Assembly: GCA_035578905.1 (NCBI GenBank)
Contig: JAQJVL010002729.1
Span: 1 to 64,000, forward strand
From: Stictocephala bisonia
Lineage: Eukaryota; Arthropoda; Insecta; Hemiptera; Membracidae
DNA length: 64,000 nucleotides
Direction of reading: 5' to 3'
Below, piece after piece: positions 49,002-59,349 of this stretch (positions are counted from its first letter, which is position 1; every line of letters begins with the position of its first letter). Both the position numbers and the translations under genes were made by a program. The notes beneath the pieces are model-generated. The model saw only the letters and a program-made list of their open reading frames with translations, was not told where the DNA came from and ran no database searches.

Positions 49002-49748
49002 ATGATGACTCATACAAGAGAGAAACCTTTTGGTTGTAGTCTATGTTCATATACAACTGTAAATAAGAGTAATTTAACAAGACATATGATGACTCATACA
49101 AGAGAGAAACCTTTTGGTTGTAGTCTATGTTCATATACAACTGTAAATAAGAGTAATTTAACAAGACATATGATGACTCATACAGAAGAGAAACCTTTTG
49201 GTTGTTGTCAATGTTCATATTCAACTATAAATAAGAGTAATTTAACAAGACATATGATGACTCATACAAGACAGAAACCTTTTGGTTGTAGTCAATGTTC
49301 ATATTCAACTATAAATAAGAGTAATTTAACAAGACATATGATGACTCATACAAGACAGAAACTTTTTGGTTGTAGTCTATGTTCATATACAACTGTAAAT
49401 AAGAGTAATTTAACAAGACATATGATGACTCATACAAGAGAGAAACCTTTTGGTTGTAGTCTATGTTCATATACAACTGTAAATAAGAGTAATTTAACAA
49501 GACATATGATGACTCATACAAGAGAGAAACCTTTTGGTTGTAGTCAGTGTTCATATTCAACTATAAATAAGAGTAATTTAATAAGACATATGATGACTCA
49601 TACAGGGGAGAAATATTTTGGCTGTAACCAGTGCCCTTATAGGACTAACCAAAAGGGGATTTTAAAAACACATGTGATGACCCACAGGAAGAGAAACCTT
49701 TTGAGTGTAGCCAGTGCCCTTATAGAACTAAACAAAAGCAAAATTTAA
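49002..49748 (+). CDS. Zinc-finger ORF, eight fingers at the 3' end of array 1
   Basis: A 248-codon run with seven NKSNLTR/NKSNLIR fingers, then one CNQCPYRTNQKGILKTHVMTH finger. A net one-base change at 'gacccacaggaagag' shifts the frame so that the expected last finger (ECSQCPYRTKQKQNLKTH in the other frame) is read as RKRNLLSVASALIELNKSKI and stops. The identical frameshift occurs in the array 2 copy at 61,464, so it predates the duplication and is not a sequencing error. Confidence 0.55.
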   Translation: MMTHTREKPFGCSLCSYTTVNKSNLTRHMMTHTREKPFGCSLCSYTTVNKSNLTRHMMTHTEEKPFGCCQCSYSTINKSNLTRHMMTHTRQKPFGCSQCSYSTINKSNLTRHMMTHTRQKLFGCSLCSYTTVNKSNLTRHMMTHTREKPFGCSLCSYTTVNKSNLTRHMMTHTREKPFGCSQCSYSTINKSNLIRHMMTHTGEKYFGCNQCPYRTNQKGILKTHVMTHRKRNLLSVASALIELNKSKI

Positions 49749-50238
49749 AAACACATATAATGACCTATATGAAAAAGAAACCTTATAATTCTTAAACCTT
49801 AAATAGCTACATTAAATCACAAAATTTCTGAATGTTACTTATAAGGACTCACTCAGGAGAGAAATCCTTTCGGTGTAGCCAGTGCCCTTGTATAACTAAA
49901 TACAAAAATCAACTGAAGTTATACATGATGATTCACTCAGAATATTCCTTCAGGTGTAGTCAATGTTCTTAACAAACTGTCAATAACATTTATTTCAAAA
50001 CATGAGGACTCATATGGGAGAGAAGTCTTTTAGGTGTAGGCAGTGCCCTTATAGAACTAAACAAAAGCAACATTTAAAAAAGAGAAGAGAACACATAGAA
50101 AACCCATAGGAAAGAGAAACCTTATAATTGTAAGAGCCCCTATTTAGGTACAATAAGTCACAATTTGATCAATGATTTGAGACTCACACAGGTGATAAGC
50201 CCTTTGCATTGTCTATAGTCCGAATAAAATAACTTTGG
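49583..50238. repeat. Segmental duplication, array 1 copy of the cluster tail
   Basis: Nearly identical to 61,375-62,024, with only a few substitutions seen (for example ggctgt/ggttgt, ccctattta/ccctatata, tgatttg/tgatatg). Similarity extends upstream into the arrays. Contains the last finger, the KKPYNS terminus and then three to four decayed finger-like units (49,850-50,215) with stops and gaps. Identity ends at 'aactttggtac', where a LINE fragment begins here but different DNA follows in the other copy. Confidence 0.85.
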
Positions 50239-50616
50239 TACCGGTATATCAATATATTAAGTAAGAAGATAAATTCTGTATTGAGACTGTTATTCCTTTT
50301 GAGGCCTCTTGCTCCAGTTTCTGTGTTGAGATCAGTTTATTTTTCCCTTGTTTACTCTAGGCTTGTTTATGGTATTTTGTGTTGGGGAGGTACATATTTG
50401 AGCAATCTTAGAACTATTATTTTGAAACAAAAACGAATTGTAAAAACTACATTAAACAAAACTGTGCTAGAACCTTCATGGCCACTTTTTAAAGAATTAA
50501 AAATATTGCTACTTCGGTATATTTATGTGTAAAAGGTTTTGAGGGTATTTTACGAGAACAGTGGAAACATATATGTCGATGAAAATCATTATAAAAATAA
50601 GTTAAGGTCAAAAAGT
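50238..50616 (+). mobile_element. 5' piece of an interrupted plus-strand LINE (RT C-terminal region)
   Basis: Reads INILSKKINSVLRLLFLLRP, then VYFSLVYSRLVYGILCWGG and LKQKRIVKTTLNKT, the post-catalytic region of a CR1/Jockey-group reverse transcriptase, then SWPLFKELKILLLRYIYV. An in-frame TAA at about 50,530 replaces an expected residue, and the same frame continues KVLRVFYENSGNIYVDENH. It is 5'-truncated at the duplication breakpoint. The protein resumes at 52,566 after an inserted LINE. Confidence 0.75.
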
Positions 50617-52565
50617 AATAATAATAATAAATGTATTTATTGTTTTCACAGGTACAGATTAGTTTCACAGGCAAAATTATTAATCACAATAAAAAGGCAC
50701 ATTTGATGAAAAATAAAAAAAAAAATTTAAATAACCAAAGAAACACAATTATAACTTATGCGCCTAAATAAAGTACTTGAAATTACATAATACATTCTTG
50801 GTTATAATACAATAATATAAATACAGTTTAAATACAACCAGATATAAGCTAAATTATTAAACATAAGATTAATTTGTAATCAAACAGATATATTCAAAAA
50901 CCAAAACAAACAAAAGAAAACATAAATACTGAAACCTGCGAAAAACAACTGCGACCCCAACAGACCAAGGGCCCAATTATGGGGGCCGCATGAAAAAAAA
51001 TATTAATAATTAAGACCTCCATGCCTGTACAAAAATAACAATACTTAATTTTTAAAATTTAAGGATTAAAAACTCTTTACTCTTCCAAACAATGCTTATT
51101 TGAATACATTAATAAAAATAAAAAAAATAAGTAAAAAAAAAAAAAACAAAAACAATCCAAGAAATTAATTTGAATAACTAAATTAATTAAGGTTGAGAAA
51201 CCTAGTTGTTCCAGCAACCCTTCAACGTATCAAGTCTTTACATGTTGCTCTGAATACTGCCCGTGACATGTCCACATCTACACCACCAGCTATGGAATTA
51301 AATAATATGATTGTAAAATTTAGAAAGGAGTTAGCATGAGCGGCAGTACGAGCCCCACCAGGGTATAACATATAGCCAGCGCGCCTACCATAAACCGGCA
51401 CACACCAGTTTATCTTACTTAAGGTCGCTGGGTCATCCACAATACCTCTCATAACACCATGCAGGTAAAAAAGTTGCGCTAATTTTCGTTTCTTAGACAA
51501 CCTCTCGAAATCAAATAAATTTAACATTTCTTCATATCTAATATGCCAAATTGGATAATTTAACTGACCAAAATACTTAAAATACAACAATCGCAAAAAT
51601 TTCTTCTGAATTCTCTCAATCATTTCACAATATAGTTGAGTTGATGGGGACCAAACTATAGATGCAAACTCCAATCTGGAGCGAACTAAAGATCTGAATA
51701 AAATTTTAAGTGTTTCAATGTCTCTAAATTCTTTTCCAATCCTTGAAATAAAACCCAATGAACAGTAAGCTTTCTTCACCACATTTAATATATGGTTTGA
51801 GAAACTCAAATCATCTGTTATAAGGACCCCCAGATCATTAAACTGGTTCACTCTACGTAAGAGACAATCATTTATTTTATAAGGAAATAAATATGGTGTT
51901 TTCTTTCTATGTATTGACATAACACAACATTTATCAATATTTAAAGTTAAAAGATTATCTTGACACCATTGTGTAATAGTATCTAAATCATGTTGAATGT
52001 CATTATGGTCAAATGCATGTCTAATAATTTTAGAAATTTTTAGGTCATCAGCATACATTAAAGCATTTGATGTAATATGTTGGGCTAAATCATTTATAAA
52101 TAAAATGAAAAACAAAGGGCCCAAATTACTGCCCTGAGGAACTCCAGACCCAGCTGAAAATAAATCAGACCTATAACCTCGATAAGACACATACTGCTGC
52201 CGGTCCTCCAAGTATGAACAGAAAAAATGAACAAAGTTGTCAGAAAAACCATAATAGTTAAGTTTTGATAACAGTACTTGATGGTGTACACTATCAAATG
52301 CCTTTGTGAAATCAGTGTAAATTACATCAACTTGATCTCTTGAATCAAGGGCACGAGAAGTGAAATCAATGAAATTAACTAGATTAGTTAAAATGGAGCG
52401 AGAAGGCATGAACCCATGTTGGCTCTCAGAAATATAAGGTTTAATGTGAGGGAATATGGTGTCATACAGAATGATTTCAAAAACCTTCGCAGGTGTACTT
52501 AAAATGGAGACAGGTCGATAGTTTCTAATGTCTGATTCATTTCCTTTCTTAAAGATAGGATCTAT
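50617..52565 (-). mobile_element. Jockey-like LINE nested inside another LINE
   Basis: Minus-strand, 5'-truncated non-LTR element with an intact reverse-transcriptase C-terminal ORF and a ~600-base 3' UTR. Its 3' end is a TTATTATTATT-type tail at 50,617-50,635. It interrupts the plus-strand LINE whose coding sequence is found on both sides. A clean target-site duplication was not found; 'ggtcaaaa' (left) and 'ggtcccaaaa' (right) are only loosely similar. The open frame suggests a fairly recent insertion. Confidence 0.8.
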
Positions 52566-52589
52566 TGGTCCCAAAACCAAATGTGACAT
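51222..52589 (-). CDS. Non-LTR retrotransposon reverse transcriptase (455 aa, N-terminally truncated)
   Basis: Open over 455 codons with RT motifs in order: PIFKKGN (11-17), NYRPVSI (23-29), QHGFMPSRS (57-65), TDFTKAFDS (92-100), GVPQGSNLGP (149-158) and the catalytic YADD (179-182), followed by NIDKC and FNDLGVLI and the conserved C-terminal region. It would copy LINE RNA into DNA at a nicked target. No endonuclease domain is present: the copy starts just before the RT fingers, as expected from 5' truncation. The first ten residues (MSHLVLGPID) probably include host sequence from the interrupted LINE, so the ATG is fortuitous. Jockey/CR1 group by motif style. Confidence 0.85.
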   Translation of the reverse strand: MSHLVLGPIDPIFKKGNESDIRNYRPVSILSTPAKVFEIILYDTIFPHIKPYISESQHGFMPSRSILTNLVNFIDFTSRALDSRDQVDVIYTDFTKAFDSVHHQVLLSKLNYYGFSDNFVHFFCSYLEDRQQYVSYRGYRSDLFSAGSGVPQGSNLGPLFFILFINDLAQHITSNALMYADDLKISKIIRHAFDHNDIQHDLDTITQWCQDNLLTLNIDKCCVMSIHRKKTPYLFPYKINDCLLRRVNQFNDLGVLITDDLSFSNHILNVVKKAYCSLGFISRIGKEFRDIETLKILFRSLVRSRLEFASIVWSPSTQLYCEMIERIQKKFLRLLYFKYFGQLNYPIWHIRYEEMLNLFDFERLSKKRKLAQLFYLHGVMRGIVDDPATLSKINWCVPVYGRRAGYMLYPGGARTAAHANSFLNFTIILFNSIAGGVDVDMSRAVFRATCKDLIR

Positions 52590-52741
52590 ATTTTATGAAA
52601 ACTATTGAATATCTGGGGCCGAAGATTTTTAATACTTTACCAATGCATATAAGGAGGGCAAATAATATAAATAAATTTAAAAAAATGGTTTGTGTTTGGT
52701 TATTTAAATTAGAGAACATAGAACCACTTTTAAATTTTTAA
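52566..52741 (+). pseudogene. 3' coding end of the interrupted plus-strand LINE
   Basis: Plus-strand reading PKPNVTYFMKTIEYLGPKIF followed by NTLPMHIRRANNINKFKK and a stop at 52,739-52,741. This is the standard last segment of CR1/Jockey-group RT proteins (…GPKIFNTLP…FKK…). Together with 50,238-50,616 it reconstitutes the order of one protein, which demonstrates the nested insertion. Confidence 0.75.
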
Positions 52742-53857
52742 ATAACTTACAGAAATTAAGTAAAAGTAAGAATTAAAGATCATCTCATAAAGGGTTAGTT
52801 GGGAGTTAAAATATATTTATGTACCAGCATGCGAGTGGGTGTATGTTTGTGCGTGTGTACTTGTATCCACAGAGGGGTGTGTGTGTGTGTGTGTGTGAAA
52901 ATATGTGTCAGCGTAAATATTATATCCATTTCATGTATTATCGTTTGTGAGAGTTGTTGTATACTTGTGTTAGTTGTACATAAGTGTAATTGTAAATATT
53001 CATTGTGTGTATGCGTGGTTGTTATGACGTCCCTGTAGTAAATGAGATGTTATGAGTGTATGTGTGTGTATGGTTCAATGTAAATATATGTAGTAATTGT
53101 GTGCATGTATGGTTGTTTATGGAGGTCTGTCGTAAATGTAATGTGTGTGGTATGTTTATGTGTGTGAGAGCATATGCGCATGTATGGTTTAAGCGTAAAT
53201 TTATGTATTGTGTCTATGACGGTTGTTATAAAGTACTGATTATAAATATAAGTACAAGAGGATAGTTCATTGTATGCTAGTTATATTTACATAATGGAGT
53301 TTAAAAAATTTGTTATTTTATTTGGGAAGTGGAGACTACTGTAACATTTTAAATACATTTTGACCATTTTCTTATATCGGTGAGTTTGTATGTATTTATC
53401 AGTGCACAACATTTTTTAATTTAAATGTGTTTGATATGTAAAATTTTACATTAAGAGCCAACAAACTTTATTCATAAAAGAGAAGAATTATATGAGTAAC
53501 AGACTGCCATAGTACCTCTTTTTATTAAAAGTAAATTTGTGCCTCTAATCAGGCATTGCCTGAGAGGACCTATTCATTTTTATTTATTTTATCCACATAA
53601 TCAAGGATTTAAACTATTAAAGTAACAATAAAAATACATTGTGTAGTTTCTCAAGGTCAGTATCACAGAAGTCATGTATGGTATTCTTTATTATAAAGAG
53701 GTGTTTGGAGTATGTGTTTTTTAGTTTAATTGTAAAATATGTTATGTTATTTATTATTTGTTATATACTTCTGTAAATATTGTATCACTTTTGTATTGAT
53801 GTGTTTTGTATGTATGCTGTGGATGGAATAAATAAATTATTGTTATTATTATTTTTA
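52742..53857 (+). mobile_element. 3' UTR of the plus-strand LINE, TG-rich
   Basis: About 1.1 kb after the LINE stop codon, with a (GT)10 tract at 52,877-52,897 and many tgtgt/tatgt words to 53,230. It ends in 'ggaataaataaattattgttattattatt' near 53,853, a microsatellite-like LINE tail. Frames at 52,799-53,265 are Cys/Val-rich translations of the GT repeats and not genes. Confidence 0.5.
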
Positions 53858-55035
53858 AGGCGAGGTTAGGACTAGACAGTCCTCTCTACCACCTAACCTT
53901 AACAAAATTAATCAACTAAATAATACAAAACATTACTAATTAATACAACATAAACTAATTGCAACATATCAGTAATCAACAACAAAAAACAAAACTTAAC
54001 ATATCAAACATAAAAAATAACTACAAAATCATAAATAACAAACAAATATCCATACAAAATAATATAAATCTTGAAAAACTCAATCATCCATCACTCATAC
54101 ATACTCCAGCAAACCATGGCCACTATACGCACCCGCCCGCTCCATCAACAGGCCCCGCAAAAATAGTCCCTTTAGCTCCGCCCTGAAGCGAGGGCCCTCG
54201 CCTATACTTTTGATATTGTCAGGAAGCATATTCCATAATCGGCACCCGGTTACAGTAAAAGCTCTATTGTATAGGGCAGTGCGATGTATTGGGACGGATA
54301 GTAAAAAGGCTCCCTGACAAGTGTTTCTAATGCTTATTTCAGAAATTAACTTGAAACGCTCGGAAAGATAGCTGAGAGTTCTGTCATTTAAAACTTTATG
54401 AAGAAGAGTAAATATTTGATAATCTCGAAGTTGTTTCAACTTTAAAACAGATAATTGGCGAAAAAATGGTGTAACATGATCCTCACAACGAAGGTTAAAA
54501 ATAAATTTGATGCAATAATTTTGTGCCAATTGAAGTTTTTCCGAGAGCTTAACAGTCATATCATTGATAACGGTGTCACAGTAGTTAAAGTGCGACATAA
54601 TAAGAGTCTTAACATCACTTTTACATTGAATGGGAAACAGGAAGCATACCGCTTCAAACTGTGGATACCACCAAACACTCTGCCACATGTCACAGTAACT
54701 TGGTCAGTCCAACTTAATGTTTTGTTCATAGTAAGACCAAGATTCTTAACTTTGTTACAATAGTCTAGTGTCAAGTTGTTAACACTTAATGTTTCAAAAG
54801 TGTCATTGTCAACAGAAGTTAATAGTATAGGATGTTTAACTAAGATTGTTTGAGTCTTATCTTCGTTAAGTTTGAGTCTATGTCGTTTTGCCCAAGAAGT
54901 GATTGCAACAATATCTCTGTTCATGTTTGATACAGTCATGTCAGATTCTGTGATAGAGAAATGATGGTATACCTGTAAGTCGTCAGCGTATAAGTGATAG
55001 TTAGAGTTTTGTATAATGCTAAAATTTGCATATTA
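53858..55035 (-). mobile_element. Third LINE, minus strand, 5'-truncated within RT, with one frameshift
   Basis: Minus-strand reading starts near 55,035, just before the catalytic motif HLYADDLQVYH (about 54,985), then RDIVAITSWAKRHRLKLNED and KNLGLTMNKTLSWTDQV to about 54,610. There a frameshift moves reading into the second frame (TLIMSHFNYCDTVINDM … LRDYQIFTLLHKVLND … LWNMLPDNIK), ending at a stop at 54,095. This is the C-terminal half of a CR1/Jockey-group reverse transcriptase. The 3' UTR reaches about 53,858, where it meets the tail of the plus-strand LINE. Inactive because of truncation and frameshift. Confidence 0.8.
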
Positions 55036-55049
55036 GCTAGAAAACAGGG

Positions 55050-55088
55050 CTTCAGGTTCACCCATTTCGCCAATAGGTGAACCTGAAG
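55050..55088. other. 13-bp perfect inverted repeat (hairpin)
   Basis: 'cttcaggttcacc' at 55,050-55,062 and its exact reverse complement 'ggtgaacctgaag' at 55,076-55,088 flank a 13-base loop. It lies just beyond the 5' truncation point of the minus-strand LINE. No run of T follows on either strand, and the function is unknown. It might be a piece of a small foldback element. Confidence 0.6.
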
Positions 55089-56632
55089 AAGGTTAGCTCC
55101 TATCAGTCTAGCTTTGTTCAGGAAACAAAGTACTGCGCATTAAAATGATTGTTCCCACATTAGTTAAAGTATTTGATTAAAAAAAAAAAAATTGTAATTA
55201 CATTTATAGGTTATGTAGGTTTTAATATTACTGTGTTCGCGTATTTTTAGTTAAAACTTTCATATTTAATAAATGAAAAAAAATAAGTAAAATAAAACCA
55301 GTCTAATTACTAATGACTGGCAAGCTACGAAGTTGCCCAAAAGCCATACAAAATTATGCAACTTATTTTTAAAAGTAAATGATTATTTTGTTTTTTTAAT
55401 TCTTATATTACCTTTTTAGGGTAATTATACGATACAGCACATAATGCATTTTCAACCTTTTTTTCTCAAAACACTTATATAATGGGCTAATTTTGAAAGT
55501 ACTTGTACTAATTTTTGTGGGAAAGTCGGTAAAACTATGAAAATGAAGAAAAACGGAACAGTTATTTTTGTTCCTAAAGCCATCATTGTCGGTGTAAATA
55601 TAATGTTGTGGGTTCTCAAATTAAGGGAAATTGCACCCTGATCACAAATATGACAAGAGTTTTGCAATCGGAAAATTATGAAGCCTTTTAGAGCCAGAAA
55701 TGTTCGGGTTTCAATAAGATTATTAGGTTTGGTAAGGTTGTGTTATATATAGTTATGTTAGTATCATTTAATAATATATATTTTCAACTAATATTTTTCT
55801 GTATCTAATAACATGAAAAGTCTAATATGGACCATGCCTATCGACATGCAAAGAGCATTTTTCCATTATTGAACATTTTCGCACCCTAAAAAAGGTAAAC
55901 ATAATAAATGAAAAGGTTTTGTTAATATAATGTGCTATTCTTAGCAAATATAATTTTTTATAAGTTTTATTTCCTAAAGTTTTTTTTTATGCCAAGTGGT
56001 TACTCTGTATACGGTTGGTAGAACATCAATTAATGTCTGCACCCGTCAACTGGTTGATTTTTGTAATTTTTAAGACAATTTTTATCAAACTATTTGAATA
56101 TTAATAAAAAATATGAAATACACAAATTCCATTAACGTACATTTTTACAGCATCAAGAAATTGTTAATTAATGTACTAAACTAACAGTACATTAATTTAG
56201 TTTGTTAATTAATTAGTCAATATTTCAAAACTATACATAATTATTTATCCAGTGGCCTAAGGTAAAGAAAGAACATCTAAATCAATTAAGGTTCAGTCTA
56301 TAAATTAGCTTTATACACAAGTCAATTCCTTTCAATAAAAAAATTTTCAGAATGGCAGATGAGCACACCGAACTAACAACTGTTCTTAACTACAGCACAC
56401 CAAATGTATCTAGATTGAATAGATTAAACTTATAAATTGTTATTACTTTTGTAGTTTTCAGTGTAAATTTAATGTAAACAACGGAATGAAAATCAAAAAA
56501 AAAAGGAATAGCATTTGGTTATTCTATAGAAAATATGAAATAAAAATAACAGTCTACGTACTTGCAAAATTGTATTAAAATTGTTATGGTGTTTCTTAAA
56601 TTACTATCGATTTCTTTTAAGCTGTTTTATAG
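55089..56632. other. AT-rich unique sequence before array 2
   Basis: No ORF of interest, RNA gene or repeat recognised. The minus-strand frame at 55,452-55,667 has no domain. The final bases give a plausible acceptor ('tttcttttaagctgttttatag', AG at 56,631-56,632) before the first finger exon of array 2. Confidence 0.45.
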
Positions 56633-58368
56633 AGAATTCCCTAATTAGAAACGATTTAATACTGCATGAAAAAGCAAGAAACCTCTTTAGTTGTAGTCAG
56701 TGCACTTTTAGAGTTAGATTCAAGAGCAGATTGATATCACACATGAGGACTCATTCAGGAGAGAAACCTTTTGGGTGTAGCCAGTGCCCCTATAGAACTA
56801 ACGAAAAGCGGAATTTAAAAACACATATGAGAACTCATACAGGAGAGAAACCTTTTGAGTGTAACCAGTGCCCCTATAGAAGTATACACAAGAATAGTCT
56901 GATGTTACACATGAAGACTCATACAGGAGATCATACAGGAGAGAAACCCTTTGGGTGTAGCCAATGCCCTTATAGAAGTAAACACAAATATAGTCTAATG
57001 TTACACATGAAGACTCACTCAGGAGAAGATTCCTTTAGTTGTAGTCAATGTTCATATAGAACTGTAGATAAGAGTAATTTAAAAACACATATGAGGACTC
57101 ATACAGGTGAGAAACCTTTTGGGTGTAGCCAGTGCCCTTATAGAACTAAACACAAACATAGTCTGATGTTACACATGAAGACTCACTCAGGAGAAGATTC
57201 TTTTAGTTGTAGTCAATGTTCATATACAACTGTAAATAAGAGTCATTTAACACCACATATGAGGACTCATACAGGAGAGAAACCCTTTGGGTGTAGTCAG
57301 TGCCCTTATAGAACTAAACACAAATATAGTCTAATGTTACATATGAAGACTCACTCAGGAGAAGATTCTTTTAGTTGTAATCGATGTTCATATACAACTG
57401 TAAGAAAGAGTTATTTAACCATACATATGAGGACTCATACAGGTGAGAAACCTTTTGGGTGTAGCCAGTGCCCCTATAGAACTAACGGAAAGCAGAATTT
57501 AAAAACACATATGAGGACTCATACAGGAGAGAAACCTTTTGTGTGTAACCAGTGCCCCTATAGAACTAACCAAAAGATGAATTTAAAAACACATATGAGG
57601 ACTCATACAGGAGAGAAAACCTTTGGGTGTAGTCAGTGCCCTTATAGAACTAAACACAAATATAGTCTAATGTTACATATGAAGACTCACTCAGGAGAAG
57701 ATTCTTTTAGTTGTAGTCAATGTTCATATACAACTGTAAGAAAGAGTTATTTAACCATACATATGAGGACTCATACAGGTGAGAAACCTTTTGGGTGTAG
57801 CCAGTGCCCCTATAGAACTAACGAAAAGCAGAATTTAAAAACACATATGAGGACTCATACAGGAGAGAAACCTTTTGAGTGTAACCAGTGCCCCTATAGA
57901 ACTAACCAAAAGATGAATTTAAAAACACATATGAGCACTCATATAGGAGAGAAAACCTTTGGGTGTAGTCAGTGCCCTTATAGAACTAAACAAAAATCTA
58001 GTCTAATGTTACACAAGAAGATTCACTCAGGAAAAGAAGCCTTGAGTTGTAGTCAATGTTCATATACAACTGTAAATAAGAGTCATTTAACCACACATAT
58101 GATGACTCATGCAGGTGAGAAACCTTTAGGGTGTAGTCAGTGCCCTTATAGAACTAAACAAAAATCTCATCTAATGTTACACATGAAGACTCACACAGGA
58201 GAAGAATCCTTGAGTTGTAGTCAATGTTCATATACAACTGTAAATAAGAGTAATTTAAAGAAACATATGGTGACTCATACAGGTGAGAAACCTTTAGGGT
58301 GTAGTCAGTGCCCTTATAGAACTAAACAAAAATCTAGTCTTATGTTACACATGAAGACTCACTCTTAA
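56633..58368 (+). CDS. Zinc-finger exon with 20 C2H2 fingers (array 2, first ORF)
   Basis: Open from before 56,633 to TAA at 58,366-58,368. After a lead ENSLIRNDLILHEKARNLF there are 20 consecutive C2H2 fingers (C-x2-C-x12-H-x3-H). Linkers are TGEKPF or SGEDSF type; finger 3 has a four-residue longer linker (TGDHTGEKPF). Recognition helices fall into a few classes: HKYSLML, EKRNLKT, QKMNLKT, RKSYLTI, NKSHLTT. Fingers 8-11 and 12-15 are a 336-bp (four-finger) duplication. Zinc ligands are intact in all 20, unlike array 1. It is a likely nuclear DNA-binding protein; the N-terminal exon is not seen. The stop lies in a linker (HS-TAA where HSGE is usual), so the original exon was longer. Whether this ORF is expressed is unknown. 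Confidence 0.65.
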
Positions 58369-58374
58369 GAAGAT

Positions 58375-59349
58375 TTGTTTAGTTGTAGTCGATGTTCATA
58401 TACAACTGTAAATAAGAGTAATTTAACAACTCATATGATGACTCATACAAGAGAGAAACCTTTTGGGTGTAGCCAGTGCCCCTATAGAACTAACGAAAAG
58501 GGGAATTTAAAAACACATATGATGACTCATACAGGTGAGAAACCTTTTAGGTGTAGCCAGTGCCCTTATAGAACTAAACACAAATATAGTCTGATGTTAC
58601 ACATGAAGACTCATACAGGAGAGAAACCCTTTGTGTGTAGCTAGTGCCCTTATAGAAGTAAACACAAAAATAGTCTAATGCTACATATGAAGACTCACTC
58701 AGGAGAAGATTCATTTAGTTGTAGTCAATGTTCATATACAACTGTAAATAAGAGTCATTTAACACCATATATGAGGACTCATACAGGAGAGAAACCCTTT
58801 GGGTGTAGTCAGTGCCCTTATAGAACTAAACACAAATATAGTCTAATGTTACATATGAAGACTCACTCAGGAGAAGATTCTTTTAGTTGTAGTCAATGTT
58901 CATATACAACTGTAAGAAAGAGTTATTTAACCATACATATGAGGACTCATACAGGTGAGAAACCTTTTGGGTGTAGCCAGTGCCCCTATAGAACTAACGA
59001 AAAGCGGAATTTAAAAACACATATGAGGACTCATACAGGAGAGAAACCTTTTGAGTGTAACCAGTGCCCCTATAGAACTAACCAAAAGATGAATTTAAAA
59101 ACACATATGAGGACTCATACAGGAGAGAAACCCTTTGGGTGTAGTCAGTGCCCTTATAGAACTAAACAAAAATCTAGTCTAATGTTACACATGAAGACTC
59201 ACTCAGGAGAAGAATCCTTGAGTTGTAGTCAATGTTCATATACAACTGTAAATAAGAGTCATTTAACCACACATATGATGACTCATACAGGTGAGAAACC
59301 TTTAGGGTGTAGTCAGTGCCCTTATAGAACTAAAAAAAATATAGTCTAA
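58375..59349 (+). pseudogene. Zinc-finger array 2, second segment (about 11 fingers, one stop)
   Basis: The same frame resumes after the TAA at 58,366. Three fingers run to a TAG at 58,642-58,644, where CAG (Gln) of CSQC is expected (C-S-stop-C). Then 58,678-59,349 carries seven more fingers, the first with Tyr for the first His (LTPYMRTH). It closes with a one-base deletion in an A run ('actaaaaaaaatatag', near 59,332-59,340) compared with sister units ('actaaacacaaatatag'). Finger classes match those of the first ORF, in a duplicated order. Confidence 0.6.

Larger units (their letters stand above)
47445..49800 (+). pseudogene. C2H2 zinc-finger array 1, distal block (~28 fingers, frame broken)
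   Basis: Continuation of array 1 after the RTE-like insertion; its first 11 bases are the right target-site copy. Units are again 84 bp with NKSNLTR helices. Repeated TAG-TTAA changes (TGT AGT TAA in place of TGT AGT CAA) create stops at 47,782, 47,866, 48,118 and 48,286, all in units sharing 'ggttgtagttaatg', so the stop was copied with the unit. A one-base deletion near 48,946 repeats the one at 44,543. The last fingers change to the CNQCPYRTNQKGILKTH type, followed by a frameshift at 'acccacaggaagag' near 49,681 and a tail ending KKPYNS-stop near 49,795. Confidence 0.75.

Noticed and set aside
39111..49560. Regular 84-bp direct repeats resembling a CRISPR-like or satellite array
   Set aside because: There are no unique spacers; the units translate to 28-residue C2H2 fingers with conserved zinc ligands, so they are tandem zinc-finger exons or exon-derived repeats.
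50617..52565. Target-site duplication for the nested LINE
   Set aside because: Only an imperfect ggtc(cc)aaaa similarity was found at the two sides, too weak to call.
52799..53265. Cys/Val-rich plus-strand ORFs
   Set aside because: They are translations of a TG-rich LINE 3' UTR with a (GT)10 tract; no domain and no start context.
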